A stretch of 34,899 bases of DNA from Methylococcaceae bacterium (GCA_006844585.1 SPJM01000086.1:1-34899); one strand, 5' to 3'. Counted from the first letter of the stretch, positions 15,642 through 23,662 are shown. Program-made: numbers and translations. Notes: generated by a model from the sequence alone, not told the origin.

Positions 15642-16898
15642 TTAAGCCGTTTTTGTATCAAAAGGTATAATGTTAAATGTTTGGTTCTCTTCACAAGCTT
15701 CTATAAAGTTACCTAGTGCCTGCAAGGCTTGTTTTCGTTCATCATAGTAATCGTATCGGTCATAAACGCCTTCCACGCCTTTAATTTTATGATTTAAGCA
15801 ACGTTCGCCGACATGGGAGGGGAAACCCAAAGAGCCAATAATTGTTCTGGCCGTGCGCCGGAAATCATGAATGGTGAAAGGGTCAATGCCTTCCATTAAT
15901 GGCGTTACTTTTTTTAAGGCCACATTCAAGGTGCTTTCTGAAATGTAAGGCAGTCGCCTATCTTGGCTTTTTCTGGCAGGAAGTAGCCACTCCTGACTAT
16001 CTGAGAGTGTAAGCAGCTCATTTAAAGCGCTAATGGCCTGGGAGGGTAAAGGAATGATGACCGATAACCCGGTTTTACTACCCGTTAGTTGCCATTCGCC
16101 TTTCTCAAGATCAAAGTCGCTTTTACGCGCCCGGCAGAGTTCATTTTTTCTCACGGCAAGTATGAGTAATAACTTAATCGTCAGTAGATTGGTTCGGGAA
16201 AATCCTTTGGCCAGGTGCATAGCTTCAAATAATGCGGTAATTTCCTCTTTGTTTAATGAACGTTCTCGCGAGTTTTCTTTGCCGCCTGCATCGTTAATAT
16301 CAAAAGCGGCCGCCGGATTGTATTGCACAATATGCCTTTTGATTGCGTAGTCAAACATGTGTTTTAGAATTCGTAAAACATCGTTCGAGACGGTTGGCGC
16401 CCCACGATTCACAATCGCTTTTAAAATTTCATCAATATGCAAGGGCTTAACCAGGTCAACCGGCATATGGCCAATATAGGGCTTAATATCTTTTTCAATT
16501 TTCGATCTGATGATATTAGGATGCTTCCAGTGTCCCATAATGCGGTCGCTAAAATATTTATCCGCCAATTGTCCTGCTGTAAATGCGTTGGCTTTTGCTT
16601 CGATTTGTTCGATGGCTTGTTTTTTTCGTTCTTGCTTTTCGGCGGTTACATCATGACCAAGTGACACTTTGGCGGCTAATTCCTTAACCGCCTTTCGCGC
16701 TTCAGCGAGTGACATTTGGTTGTAATTGCCTATTTGCATTTTTCTTTGTTTACCGGCGAAACGATACCGGTAATTCCAAACAGGTGTCGTGAACGATTTT
16801 CTATAGCTTAAAAAAAGCCCATTACCGTCCGCTTTGCCTTCAAAGTGGGTACCGCTTTTTATCCATGCTCTTATTTGGGCGTCTGTTAACTTTGCCAT
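15642..16898 (-). CDS. int: P4-type tyrosine integrase
   Basis: The 418-residue site-specific recombinase has an N-terminal DUF4102-like arm-binding region (residues 1-90, with TDAQIRAWIKSG, FRYxF-like strands and MSLAEARKAVKEL), a core-binding domain (about 105-205), and a catalytic domain with R250 (LAVRKNEL), H344-xx-R347 (HDFRRTAR), H370 (CLNHKIKG) and Y379 (VYDRYDY) as the likely nucleophile. It integrates and excises the element at the 3' end of yicC. The gene points inward from the right end, about 200 bases from attR. GTGTACCAA sites lie in its promoter region, so it may autoregulate. Confidence 0.93.
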   Translation of the reverse strand: MAKLTDAQIRAWIKSGTHFEGKADGNGLFLSYRKSFTTPVWNYRYRFAGKQRKMQIGNYNQMSLAEARKAVKELAAKVSLGHDVTAEKQERKKQAIEQIEAKANAFTAGQLADKYFSDRIMGHWKHPNIIRSKIEKDIKPYIGHMPVDLVKPLHIDEILKAIVNRGAPTVSNDVLRILKHMFDYAIKRHIVQYNPAAAFDINDAGGKENSRERSLNKEEITALFEAMHLAKGFSRTNLLTIKLLLILAVRKNELCRARKSDFDLEKGEWQLTGSKTGLSVIIPLPSQAISALNELLTLSDSQEWLLPARKSQDRRLPYISESTLNVALKKVTPLMEGIDPFTIHDFRRTARTIIGSLGFPSHVGERCLNHKIKGVEGVYDRYDYYDERKQALQALGNFIEACEENQTFNIIPFDTKTA

Positions 16899-16931
16899 AA
16901 CTGAGTCTCGTATAAATCAAGGGCTTTGAGT

Positions 16932-16983
16932 GTGTACCAAAAAAAGTGTACCAATTGAAGCTTTGGTACACGTCTTGGTACAC
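16932..16983 (+). repeat. Right arm-type integrase sites (4 copies of TTGGTACAC or its complement)
   Basis: GTGTACCAA occurs at 16932-16940 and 16946-16954, and TTGGTACAC at 16963-16971 and 16975-16983. The direct pair keeps the 12-base spacing seen at the left end. The cluster lies between the integrase start and attR, which fits arm-type binding sites that also cover the integrase promoter. Confidence 0.65.
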
Positions 16984-17027
16984 ATAAATTATGCTATTTA
17001 GTGGGATTAGGCGCAACAGGGAGACAC

Positions 17028-17049
17028 AAAAAAACCGCTAACTTAGCGG
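17028..17049 (-). terminator. Terminator downstream of yicC, inside the element
   Basis: On the minus strand CCGCTA and TAGCGG form a 6-bp stem with a 3-nt loop, followed by seven T residues (complement of 17028-17034). It ends the yicC transcript about 40 bases past its stop, and lies on the element side of attR. Confidence 0.75.
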
Positions 17050-17090
17050 CTTCAGAGAGGTTGTGATATGGGGTGATATGGTGTGACTCT

Positions 17091-17954
17091 TTACTCTATA
17101 TTCTGAATCTGCTCGCGCATTTGTTCGATAAGCACTTTCAGGTCAATAGCGATTTGAGTCATTTTTATGTCTTGTGATTTGGAGGCGAGCGTGTTTGCCT
17201 CCCTATTCATTTCCTGCATCATAAAATCCAGGCGTCGGCCGATAGCTTCATTTTGTTCGATTAATCGTTGAACTTCAGCGACATGCGCTTGCAAGCGATC
17301 TAATTCTTCTGCGACATCCATTTTTTGCGCTATAAATAATAATTCTTGTTCAAGCCGTTCGGTATCCGGTTCCTGTTGTAAAGAATCAATCCGCGACAGT
17401 AATTTTTCCCGGATTTGGGTATGTACTAATGGCAGTCTGTTTTCTGCTTCCTGCGCTAATGTCATGATGTTAGCGCAACGTATTGAGATGAGTTCTTTTA
17501 GTTTTTCGCCTTCTCTTGATTTGGCATCAATTAGTTTTGGCAGCACTGACTTAATTAAATGAGCGGTATTTTCTGATAAAGTATTCTTATCTATTTCGGT
17601 TTCTTTCCTGATGCCGGGGAAAGCTAAAATGTCGAGCGGAGAAAAGGCTTTAGATGCGCCCATCAATTGCTCTATAGCACCTGTAGCGTCTAAGAGGCTT
17701 TTAATAGCTTGCTGATCTATATCAAAAGATTCATGATGAGTTTGTTTTTTGATGGTTATCGCGCATTCTATTTTCCCGCGTTTTACTTTACTATTGATTG
17801 CTGATCGTAAATCCGATTCTAGATAACGCAGACTTTCCGGTAATTTAAAGGAAATGTCGCAATAGCGGTGATTAACAGAACGCAGTTCACAATTTAAAGT
17901 TAAATTATCAATTTTAATTTCGCTATTGGCGAAGGCTGTCATACTTTTTATCAT
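17091..17954 (-). CDS. yicC: YicC-family endoribonuclease
   Basis: The 287-residue product equals the usual YicC length if translation begins at the ATG at 17954 (MIKSMTAFANSE). The open frame extends 18 codons further upstream, but that part is unlike the family. Conserved blocks are ELRSVNHRYCDISFKLPESL, LLSRIDSLQQEPDTERLEQE, DVAEELDRLQAHVAEVQRLI and the end KVLIEQMREQIQNIE, nearly as in E. coli. YicC proteins are RNA-cleaving enzymes linked to stationary-phase survival and small-RNA turnover. The 3' end is the attachment site of the element. Confidence 0.92.
   Translation of the reverse strand: MIKSMTAFANSEIKIDNLTLNCELRSVNHRYCDISFKLPESLRYLESDLRSAINSKVKRGKIECAITIKKQTHHESFDIDQQAIKSLLDATGAIEQLMGASKAFSPLDILAFPGIRKETEIDKNTLSENTAHLIKSVLPKLIDAKSREGEKLKELISIRCANIMTLAQEAENRLPLVHTQIREKLLSRIDSLQQEPDTERLEQELLFIAQKMDVAEELDRLQAHVAEVQRLIEQNEAIGRRLDFMMQEMNREANTLASKSQDIKMTQIAIDLKVLIEQMREQIQNIE
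17095..17111 (+). repeat. attR core (17-bp direct repeat) in the end of yicC
   Basis: Identical to the left core at 9054-9070. On the minus strand it is the codons for QIQNIE, the conserved C-terminus of YicC, so integration leaves the gene intact. Confidence 0.88.
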
Positions 17955-18127
17955 TTGTTTTGTAAAATATAACCTTGTAAAAAAATGTAAAAAGGGAAAG
18001 AATCCCATTTCAAAGGTAATATACTAATCTATCTGAAACTCACTGAGGATACAACTGAATAACTTTATTAATTTTTTACACCCTTAGGTTAAGCAGAAGG
18101 ATTGAAATTTAGGATGATTTAAGTAAT

Positions 18128-19021
18128 ATGGCAGAATACTACGACCCCGAAACCTATCCCCAAGAGTTGAATTACTTACAATCGGGGACAATTATAGATC
18201 ACTACATTATTGAGCGTGAATTGGCGAGGGGTGGGTTCAGTTCGGTTTATTTGGCTCGGCAACTGGATGATCAGATCCAAGTTGCGATTAAAGAGTATTT
18301 GCCGCGCAAATTGGCGCATAGAACGTTGAATAACGTTGTTATCCCGAATAACAATGAATCTATCAATCTTTTCAAGCGCGGAAGAGCGTTATTTTTTGAA
18401 GAAGCCAAGGTTTTGGCGGATTTGAAACACAATAATATTGTTAACGTCATCAGTTTTTTCCAAGCCAATGAAACTGTTTATATGGTGATGGATTATGATT
18501 ACGGTATGACCTTAAATAAGCTGATCAAAAATAAAGTCATTAAAATTGATGAAGAGTTTTTGTTGTGTGTGTTTAGGCAATTGCTAAATGGCATTGCTGT
18601 TATTCATGAAAAGAATTATCTGCATTTGGATGTTAAGCCTTCTAATATTTTAATTAGAGCACAACATGATCCTTTGCTGCTTGATTTTGGCGCAATTCAA
18701 AAATTTCCTATCGGTAATGCCAGTAGAACCAAAGTTTTAACGCAAGGGTTTTCGCCGATAGAGCAATATTCCAGTAAAAGCATGTTGGGGCCCTGGACGG
18801 ACATTTATGCGGTCGGCGCCAGTATGAGAGCTTGTTTGGATTATAAAATCCCGATGCCTGCGCCGGAAAGAGAAAAGCACGATAAACTGACGCCGGCGGT
18901 TAAAGCCTATCGAAAAGATTATCCGGAATATTTATTGAAAGCGATAGACTGGGCGATGTCCATACAGCCGGAAATGAGGCCGCAGTCCATCACAGAGATT
19001 CAAGAAGCGTTGATTGCTTAA
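18128..19021 (+). CDS. Hanks-type serine/threonine protein kinase (soluble)
   Basis: The 297-residue kinase has the full active-site set: glycine loop GGFSSVYLA (35-43), K55 in VAIKEY, E92 in the alpha-C helix, the catalytic loop HLDVKPSN (166-173, with HLD in place of HRD), and DFG at 186-188 followed by TQGFSPIEQY in the activation/P+1 segment. It has no transmembrane helix or extracellular sensor, so it acts in the cytosol. It is divergent from yicC and 76 bases before rph. A similar kinase near rph/rdgB is seen in other proteobacteria, sometimes with a PP2C phosphatase, but none is present here. Its substrates are unknown. Confidence 0.88.
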   Translation: MAEYYDPETYPQELNYLQSGTIIDHYIIERELARGGFSSVYLARQLDDQIQVAIKEYLPRKLAHRTLNNVVIPNNNESINLFKRGRALFFEEAKVLADLKHNNIVNVISFFQANETVYMVMDYDYGMTLNKLIKNKVIKIDEEFLLCVFRQLLNGIAVIHEKNYLHLDVKPSNILIRAQHDPLLLDFGAIQKFPIGNASRTKVLTQGFSPIEQYSSKSMLGPWTDIYAVGASMRACLDYKIPMPAPEREKHDKLTPAVKAYRKDYPEYLLKAIDWAMSIQPEMRPQSITEIQEALIA

Positions 19022-19097
19022 GGAATGCAAATTTCATTAATAAAATAAAAAAAAGGGTATACTGCGCGGTTTATTTTTGTAATACAGAGAGTGACGC

Positions 19098-19820
19098 ATG
19101 AGACCAAGTGGAAGAAATCCGGATCAATTGAGAAACATTCAATTAACATGTAATTATACAAAACATGCGGAAGGTTCGGTTTTGGTGGAATATGGCGATA
19201 CTAAAGTTTTATGTACGGCCAGTATAGATCCGAAAGTACCGCGTTTTTTAAAAGGTCAAGGGCAGGGGTGGATTACTGCTGAATACGGCATGTTGCCGCG
19301 TTCCACTCATGAACGTATGATGCGAGAAGCCAATAAGGGTAAGCAAGGCGGCAGGACCTTGGAAATTCAGCGTTTAATCGGTCGTTCTTTACGCGCTGCC
19401 GCTGATTTGAATTTGTTGGGTGAAAACTGCATTACGATAGACTGTGATGTTATTCAAGCCGATGGCGGAACCCGAACGGCATCAATTACCGGTGGTTATG
19501 TCGCCTTAGCGATGGCGGTTCAGCATTTATTGGATAATAAAAAAATCAAAAAAAATCCTTTGCATAGTCAAATTGCCTCGGTATCGGTTGGCGTATTTGA
19601 AGGCGTTCCGGTTTTGGATTTAGATTATGATGAAGATAGTCAGGCGGAAACCGATATGAATGTAGTAATGAATCAGCAAAGCGGTTTTATCGAAATACAG
19701 GGAACAGCGGAGGCGGAGCCATTTGATAGAGATGAATTGAATAGTTTGCTGAACTTGGCGGAGCAGGGTATTCAGCAATTGCTGGAAAAACAGAAAGCGG
19801 CGATAGACAGCGTAAAATAA
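19098..19820 (+). CDS. rph: Ribonuclease PH
   Basis: This is a phosphorolytic 3'-5' exoribonuclease that trims tRNA 3' ends. The 240-residue protein has [68 protein letters not shown] and [20 protein letters not shown], the canonical phosphate- and RNA-binding motifs. It overlaps rdgB by one base (TAATG). A TATACT at 19058-19063 is a possible -10 of its own promoter, although no clear -35 accompanies it. Full-length and intact. Confidence 0.96.
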   Translation: MRPSGRNPDQLRNIQLTCNYTKHAEGSVLVEYGDTKVLCTASIDPKVPRFLKGQGQGWITAEYGMLPRSTHERMMREANKGKQGGRTLEIQRLIGRSLRAAADLNLLGENCITIDCDVIQADGGTRTASITGGYVALAMAVQHLLDNKKIKKNPLHSQIASVSVGVFEGVPVLDLDYDEDSQAETDMNVVMNQQSGFIEIQGTAEAEPFDRDELNSLLNLAEQGIQQLLEKQKAAIDSVK

Positions 19821-20425
19821 TGAACCAGCACAAAAACATTGTTATCGCCAGCGGAAACCCGGGGAAAATTAAGGAAATACAAGCGATATTAAAGGATTAT
19901 CCGATTATTCCGCAGTCTGAATTTGGCGTTTCTGAAGCGGAAGAGACTGGAACGACCTTCGTTGAAAATGCCATTATTAAAGCCAGGCATGCGGCGGAAC
20001 ACGCTAATATGGCTGCGATAGCCGATGATTCCGGTTTGGTTGTCGATGCATTGCAAGGCGAGCCGGGAGTGATTTCAGCGCGATATGCCGGAACCCGTGC
20101 GACCGATGAAGAAAATTTGCGTAAAGTGCTGCGTAATTTGGAAGGCGTTCCCGAAGATCAACGCACGGCCAGATTTATTTGCGTGATTGTATTGATGCGG
20201 CGCCAGCATGACCCGATGCCGATTATCGCGCAAGGCGTTTGGGAAGGACGTATTTTGGAGCAGAGTTTTGGGGAAAACGGCTTCGGCTATGACCCGATTT
20301 TTTGGGTTCCGGAATACCAATGCGCGTCGGCAGAATTAGAGCCGCAAGTGAAAAATACGCTGAGTCATCGAGGCAAAGCTTTAAAGATGTTGACTGAATT
20401 GTTTAATCACCGTGCAGCTCAGTGA
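19820..20425 (+). CDS. rdgB: XTP/dITP diphosphatase (non-canonical purine NTP pyrophosphatase)
   Basis: It hydrolyses ITP, dITP and XTP to monophosphates, keeping them out of nucleic acids. The 201-residue HAM1/RdgB protein shows IASGNPGKIKEIQAIL, EAEETGTTFVENAIIKARHA, AIADDSGLVVDALQGEPGV with SARYAG, ENGFGYDPIFWVP and LSHRGKAL. It overlaps rph by one base and the next gene by 14 bases, so rph-rdgB and the APH-fold kinase gene form an operon. Confidence 0.95.
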   Translation: MNQHKNIVIASGNPGKIKEIQAILKDYPIIPQSEFGVSEAEETGTTFVENAIIKARHAAEHANMAAIADDSGLVVDALQGEPGVISARYAGTRATDEENLRKVLRNLEGVPEDQRTARFICVIVLMRRQHDPMPIIAQGVWEGRILEQSFGENGFGYDPIFWVPEYQCASAELEPQVKNTLSHRGKALKMLTELFNHRAAQ

Positions 20426-21470
20426 AATTGCCGAGCGGTTTAACGGAGCTAAGCCGCTGGTGAGCATAACGCCGTTAGGGAATGGATTAATCAATGAAAC
20501 TTATCTGGTTAGGGGCGCTGAAGGTTGTTTTGTTTTACAGCAAATAAATACCGGCGTTTTTAAAAATCCGGATTTAATTATGTTTAATCTGGAGCGTTTG
20601 CAGCAGCATCTACAGTTTAAAGCACCGGCTTTGCAAGTTCCCCAAACAATTAAAACAAGCCAAGGGCAGTTGTTGTTTTGCATTGAAGATAAACAGTATT
20701 GGCGCGCATTACAGTTTATTGAGGGAAGTGAGAGTCGCGAAATCATTCTTCAACAACAAGAAGCCGAGCAAATCGGTTATGCTTTGGCGCATTTTCACTG
20801 TTTGTTCAGCGATTTGGATCCAAATGAATTACAGGATACCTTGCCGGGTTTCCATCATACGCCGACGTATTATAAAGCTTATCAAGCCGCGTTAATTGAT
20901 AATGCGAAGAAAGAAACGTCCGCAAGCATTCGGTTTTGTAAACAATACATTGAACAAATGCGGGGGCGTTTAGCGGTTTTGGAAAAGGCAAAACAGCAAG
21001 GGGTTTTGCGGGAAAGAGTCATTCACGGCGATCCGAAAATGAACAACTTTTTATTTTCCAAACAAAGTGATCAGGTCTTGGCAATCATTGATTTAGATAC
21101 GGTTAAGCCCGGATTGGTGCATTATGATATTGGCGATTGCCTGCGTTCTTGTTGCCATGATAAAGATTTGAATCATTTCGATCTTGATATTTGTGAAGTG
21201 ATTTTAAGCCATTATCTGGATGAGGCTCGGCATTTTTTTTGCGGATCGGATTATGATTACCTAAGCGCGTCTATCGAGTTGATAAGCTTTGAGTTGGGTT
21301 TGCGTTTTTTTACCGATTATTTAACCGGCGATCGCTATTTTAAAATAGAACATCCCGAGCATAATCTGGAAAGAGCGATAAACCAATTTGAATTGTGTAA
21401 AGATATTGCCGCCAAACGTCCGAAAATAGATCAGTTGATTAAAGAATTAAAGAAAACTAGCGTTAAATAA
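20412..21470 (+). CDS. APH-fold small-molecule kinase (N-acetylhexosamine kinase-like)
   Basis: The 352-residue protein belongs to the aminoglycoside phosphotransferase fold. N-terminal lobe: LGNGLINETYLVR and FVLQQINTGVFKNPD. Catalytic loop and metal site: VIHGDPKMNNFLF (HGDxxxxN) and AIIDLDTVKPGLVHYDIGDC (the DxD metal motif). This last block resembles N-acetylhexosamine 1-kinase-like proteins more than antibiotic kinases, so an amino sugar or similar metabolite is a likelier substrate than an aminoglycoside. It begins with GTG at 20412, 14 bases inside rdgB. Its 3' end overlaps the converging AMMECR1 gene by 24 bases. Confidence 0.8.
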   Translation: MQLSEIAERFNGAKPLVSITPLGNGLINETYLVRGAEGCFVLQQINTGVFKNPDLIMFNLERLQQHLQFKAPALQVPQTIKTSQGQLLFCIEDKQYWRALQFIEGSESREIILQQQEAEQIGYALAHFHCLFSDLDPNELQDTLPGFHHTPTYYKAYQAALIDNAKKETSASIRFCKQYIEQMRGRLAVLEKAKQQGVLRERVIHGDPKMNNFLFSKQSDQVLAIIDLDTVKPGLVHYDIGDCLRSCCHDKDLNHFDLDICEVILSHYLDEARHFFCGSDYDYLSASIELISFELGLRFFTDYLTGDRYFKIEHPEHNLERAINQFELCKDIAAKRPKIDQLIKELKKTSVK

Positions 21471-22025
21471 CAGCGTTGTATAACGATAAAACGTTAATTG
21501 CTTAGAAAAATTGTCCGGCGATAAGCCTGATTTATGTTTTAGCTGGCGTATGAACTGATGTTTATTCGGGAAATTAATCCAGAACATAGGTAATAAAGTG
21601 GCTCGCTCATCTTTGTGTTCCAATATTATTCCATCTTTAAAGGGTTGGATTTGATCGAGCAATTCTTGTTGAGTTTGGTAAACAATGAGTTGAGGCGTCG
21701 ACAGGATGGAGATGTAGATGTCGATATTGTTCAATTCGTTTTTCCGCAAGGGCGGTAACATCGGGTCTTGATAAGCCGCGGCGAAAGCATTTTCCGCTAT
21801 ATCCTCAGCTAAAGGGAAGATTGCTTCCAGCGAACCATAGCTTCCGCGCAGAATATGATTTTTTTTTAAAGTGACGAATGTTGCCCGGGGGATTGCTAGC
21901 TCTACCGGGTAATGGCGTAAATTAACGCAATAAGGATGCCCGGTTTGATAACCGTTTTTGATTGAATGCCAGGCTATTTCAAGTAGGGTTTGCTTTATGC
22001 TTTGGCTGAGCGCAATAAACTCCAT
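21447..22025 (-). CDS. AMMECR1-family protein
   Basis: The 192-residue protein follows the AMMECR1 pattern: PRATFVTLKKNHILRGSYGS, PLAEDIAENAFAAAYQDP, IDIYISILSTPQLI, and ERATLLPMFWINFPNKHQFI then LKHKSGLSPDNF. The usual LRGCIGSL block reads LRGSYGSL, so the conserved cysteine is a serine. In many bacteria AMMECR1 is fused or linked to a MEMO-like protein and a radical SAM enzyme, but neither partner lies nearby. Its function is not known. It converges on, and overlaps, the APH-fold kinase gene. Confidence 0.82.
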   Translation of the reverse strand: MEFIALSQSIKQTLLEIAWHSIKNGYQTGHPYCVNLRHYPVELAIPRATFVTLKKNHILRGSYGSLEAIFPLAEDIAENAFAAAYQDPMLPPLRKNELNNIDIYISILSTPQLIVYQTQQELLDQIQPFKDGIILEHKDERATLLPMFWINFPNKHQFIRQLKHKSGLSPDNFSKQLTFYRYTTLLFNASFL

Positions 22026-22122
22026 AGGCGATCATTTTTTATACTTTATTAGTCCTAAGTGTAAATTAAAATGACCGTTTTGGGGAATGCTTTAAAAAAG
22101 TTTTTCTTTTATTGATGAATTG

Positions 22123-22156
22123 TTCGGGAGGCGGTTGGAAAAGTTCGCCTCCCGAA
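22123..22156. repeat. 11-bp perfect hairpin 3' of the His/Arg-rich protein gene
   Basis: TTCGGGAGGCG at 22123-22133 pairs with CGCCTCCCGAA at 22146-22156 around a 12-nt loop. It lies 13 bases past the stop of the minus-strand gene. There is no clean T-tract on the exit side, so it may be a weak terminator or a 3' stabilising hairpin. Confidence 0.55.
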
Positions 22157-22168
22157 AAAATGATGAAT

Positions 22169-22630
22169 TTAGAAGCGTAAATAAATACTGTTGTATCGAT
22201 CCCGGTTCGACCAAACGACGCGGTTTTCAAAATGATCTGTTTTATTATGATAATGGCGTCCGGCATAATGACGATAACGGTCATTATTTTTCAAACGATA
22301 AATTTTTTCACTGGCTTGATCCAGGCAACTCATGATTTCGTTTCTATCGTGATCGGAGAGTCGACGTTTTCTGCGTTTATGATCTATTGTTCTATCCAGT
22401 TCCTGGTGCGCGCGATGTAAACGGCGCGCTTCTCTGCGGGTTAGATCTCCTTTATCTATGCCTCTTTCAATGCGGGCATATTGGCGATTCAGGCGTTGAT
22501 CGACGTGATGCCAGAACTCATAATCGTGATTGTGATGACGATGTTTGGCGAAAAAAGGGTTGCGGCTCCATTCAGCTGAAGCTGTGTAAGGAGTCAACGC
22601 CAACATCATTATTAAAATAAGCTTTTTCAT
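22169..22630 (-). CDS. Secreted His/Arg-rich protein of unknown function
   Basis: The 153-residue product begins MKKLILIMMLALTPYTASAE, a clear Sec signal peptide cleaved about residue 20. GGAGG 5 bases upstream fixes the ATG at 22630 rather than the further upstream one. The mature part is basic, with HRHHNHDYEFWHH, a helical segment RIERGIDKGDLTRREARRLH and a long EIMSCLDQASEKIYRLKNN helix. Similar small periplasmic proteins with the GxLTRREARRL motif occur in proteobacteria, but no function is known to me. The His clusters could bind metal. Confidence 0.72.
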   Translation of the reverse strand: MKKLILIMMLALTPYTASAEWSRNPFFAKHRHHNHDYEFWHHVDQRLNRQYARIERGIDKGDLTRREARRLHRAHQELDRTIDHKRRKRRLSDHDRNEIMSCLDQASEKIYRLKNNDRYRHYAGRHYHNKTDHFENRVVWSNRDRYNSIYLRF

Positions 22631-22706
22631 AACAGCCTCCAAATCAGTTGTTTTTGATGTTGGGCTTAGCTTATCTCAATCACCGTGAATGATAACTGAA
22701 CGATGT

Positions 22707-23567
22707 TTAATTAATGATTTCTTTGATCACCGGGTTGCTTAATACGCCGATATTTTCTATTTCAATTTTGACTGTTTGGCCGGGTTTCAAATAACCGCGG
22801 GGTTTCATTTTAACACCGACTCCTGCTGGCGTTCCGGTTGCGATAACATCGCCCGGCTCCAAAGTCATCGCCTGACTCAAATAACTGATCATTTGGTAGC
22901 AGTTAAAAATCATATGACAGGTGTTGGCGTTTTGCCGCAAATCATCATCCACCCAGGTTTTTATCGCCAAACGATGAGGATTACTGATCTCATCAGCAGT
23001 GACCAGCCAAGGTCCCATCGGGCCATGAGTATCAAAAGACTTGCCCAGCATCCAGGTCGGCGAACGAATTTGCCAATCCCGCACCGAGACATCGTTAACA
23101 ATGGTATAACCGGCAATATAATCTTTAGCATCATCAAGCGCTATATGTTTACCCCGTTTACCGATAACCACAGCCATTTCCCCCTCATAGTCCACTTTTT
23201 CAGAAACAATAGGGCGATGTATCGGGTCGCCGTGAGCAATCACGCAAGTGCTTTGTTTGGTAAAAAAAGTCGGAAATTCAGGTTTTTCCAAACCGGTTTC
23301 ATTAATATGATCGGCATAATTCAAGCTGACGCCTAAAAACTTTCCCGGTCGCGGAATCGGCGCCGATAATTTTACTTCAGTCAACGGCAAGGGATTATGT
23401 TGTTTTTCCACTAATTGGCGCATCGCATCCAGCGCGTTTTCACCCATAGAAAGAAAATCAATCATATTGTCGGGGATGGGTTCTCGATGATCGGTATGGA
23501 CAATGTGATCATCAACTACTGCGCCAATGCGTTGTTGATTGCGCCAATAAAAAGAGACTAGTTTCAT
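22707..23567 (-). CDS. Fumarylacetoacetate hydrolase (FAH) family protein
   Basis: The 286-residue enzyme has the FAH-family blocks: PGKFLGVSLNYADHINETG, VDYEGEMAVVIGKRGKHI (metal-binding acids), GYTIVNDVSVRDWQ, GKSFDTHGPMGPWLV and ATGTPAGVGV. Family members hydrolyse or isomerise C-C bonds in aromatic-breakdown products (fumarylpyruvate, 2-hydroxyhepta-2,4-dienedioate) or act as oxaloacetate decarboxylases. No pathway genes lie near, so the substrate is undetermined. It is divergent from the trp operon. Confidence 0.86.
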   Translation of the reverse strand: MKLVSFYWRNQQRIGAVVDDHIVHTDHREPIPDNMIDFLSMGENALDAMRQLVEKQHNPLPLTEVKLSAPIPRPGKFLGVSLNYADHINETGLEKPEFPTFFTKQSTCVIAHGDPIHRPIVSEKVDYEGEMAVVIGKRGKHIALDDAKDYIAGYTIVNDVSVRDWQIRSPTWMLGKSFDTHGPMGPWLVTADEISNPHRLAIKTWVDDDLRQNANTCHMIFNCYQMISYLSQAMTLEPGDVIATGTPAGVGVKMKPRGYLKPGQTVKIEIENIGVLSNPVIKEIIN

Positions 23568-23662
23568 AATAAAAAGACAGTAGATGGCGGGTAACTTTCT
23601 TTAAGAGAAAGCGGAGGCTGTTTATTTTACAGTAAAATATTTTGTTCAATCTCATGAAAAGA

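Larger units (their letters stand above)
9054..17111. mobile_element. P4-like integrated satellite with Mu-like capsid genes, in the 3' end of yicC
   Basis: The element is bounded by a 17-bp direct repeat (9054-9070 and 17095-17111). The right copy forms the last sense codons of yicC, and the left copy still encodes the same QIQNIE-stop tail in reverse. An integrase lies next to the right end. Six copies of TTGGTACAC or its complement flank the ends as likely arm-type sites. Inside, nearly all genes run leftward: integrase, AlpA, a Mu gp27-like protein, an HTH protein, an Ash/Icd-like leader frame, three small proteins, a RecA-fold ATPase, a small docking-like protein, Mu-like protease/scaffold, Mu-like major head protein and a Mor-like activator. 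No portal, large terminase or tail genes are present. Size and control genes match P4/PICI-like satellites. The capsid module is unusual for a P4-type element. Confidence 0.85.

Noticed and set aside
20412-21470. Aminoglycoside resistance gene
   Set aside because: The fold is APH-like, but the motifs resemble N-acetylhexosamine-type kinases and the gene sits in a housekeeping operon, so resistance is not supported.
22776-23336. 186-codon plus-strand frame
   Set aside because: It is antisense to the FAH-family gene, whose motifs cover the same bases.
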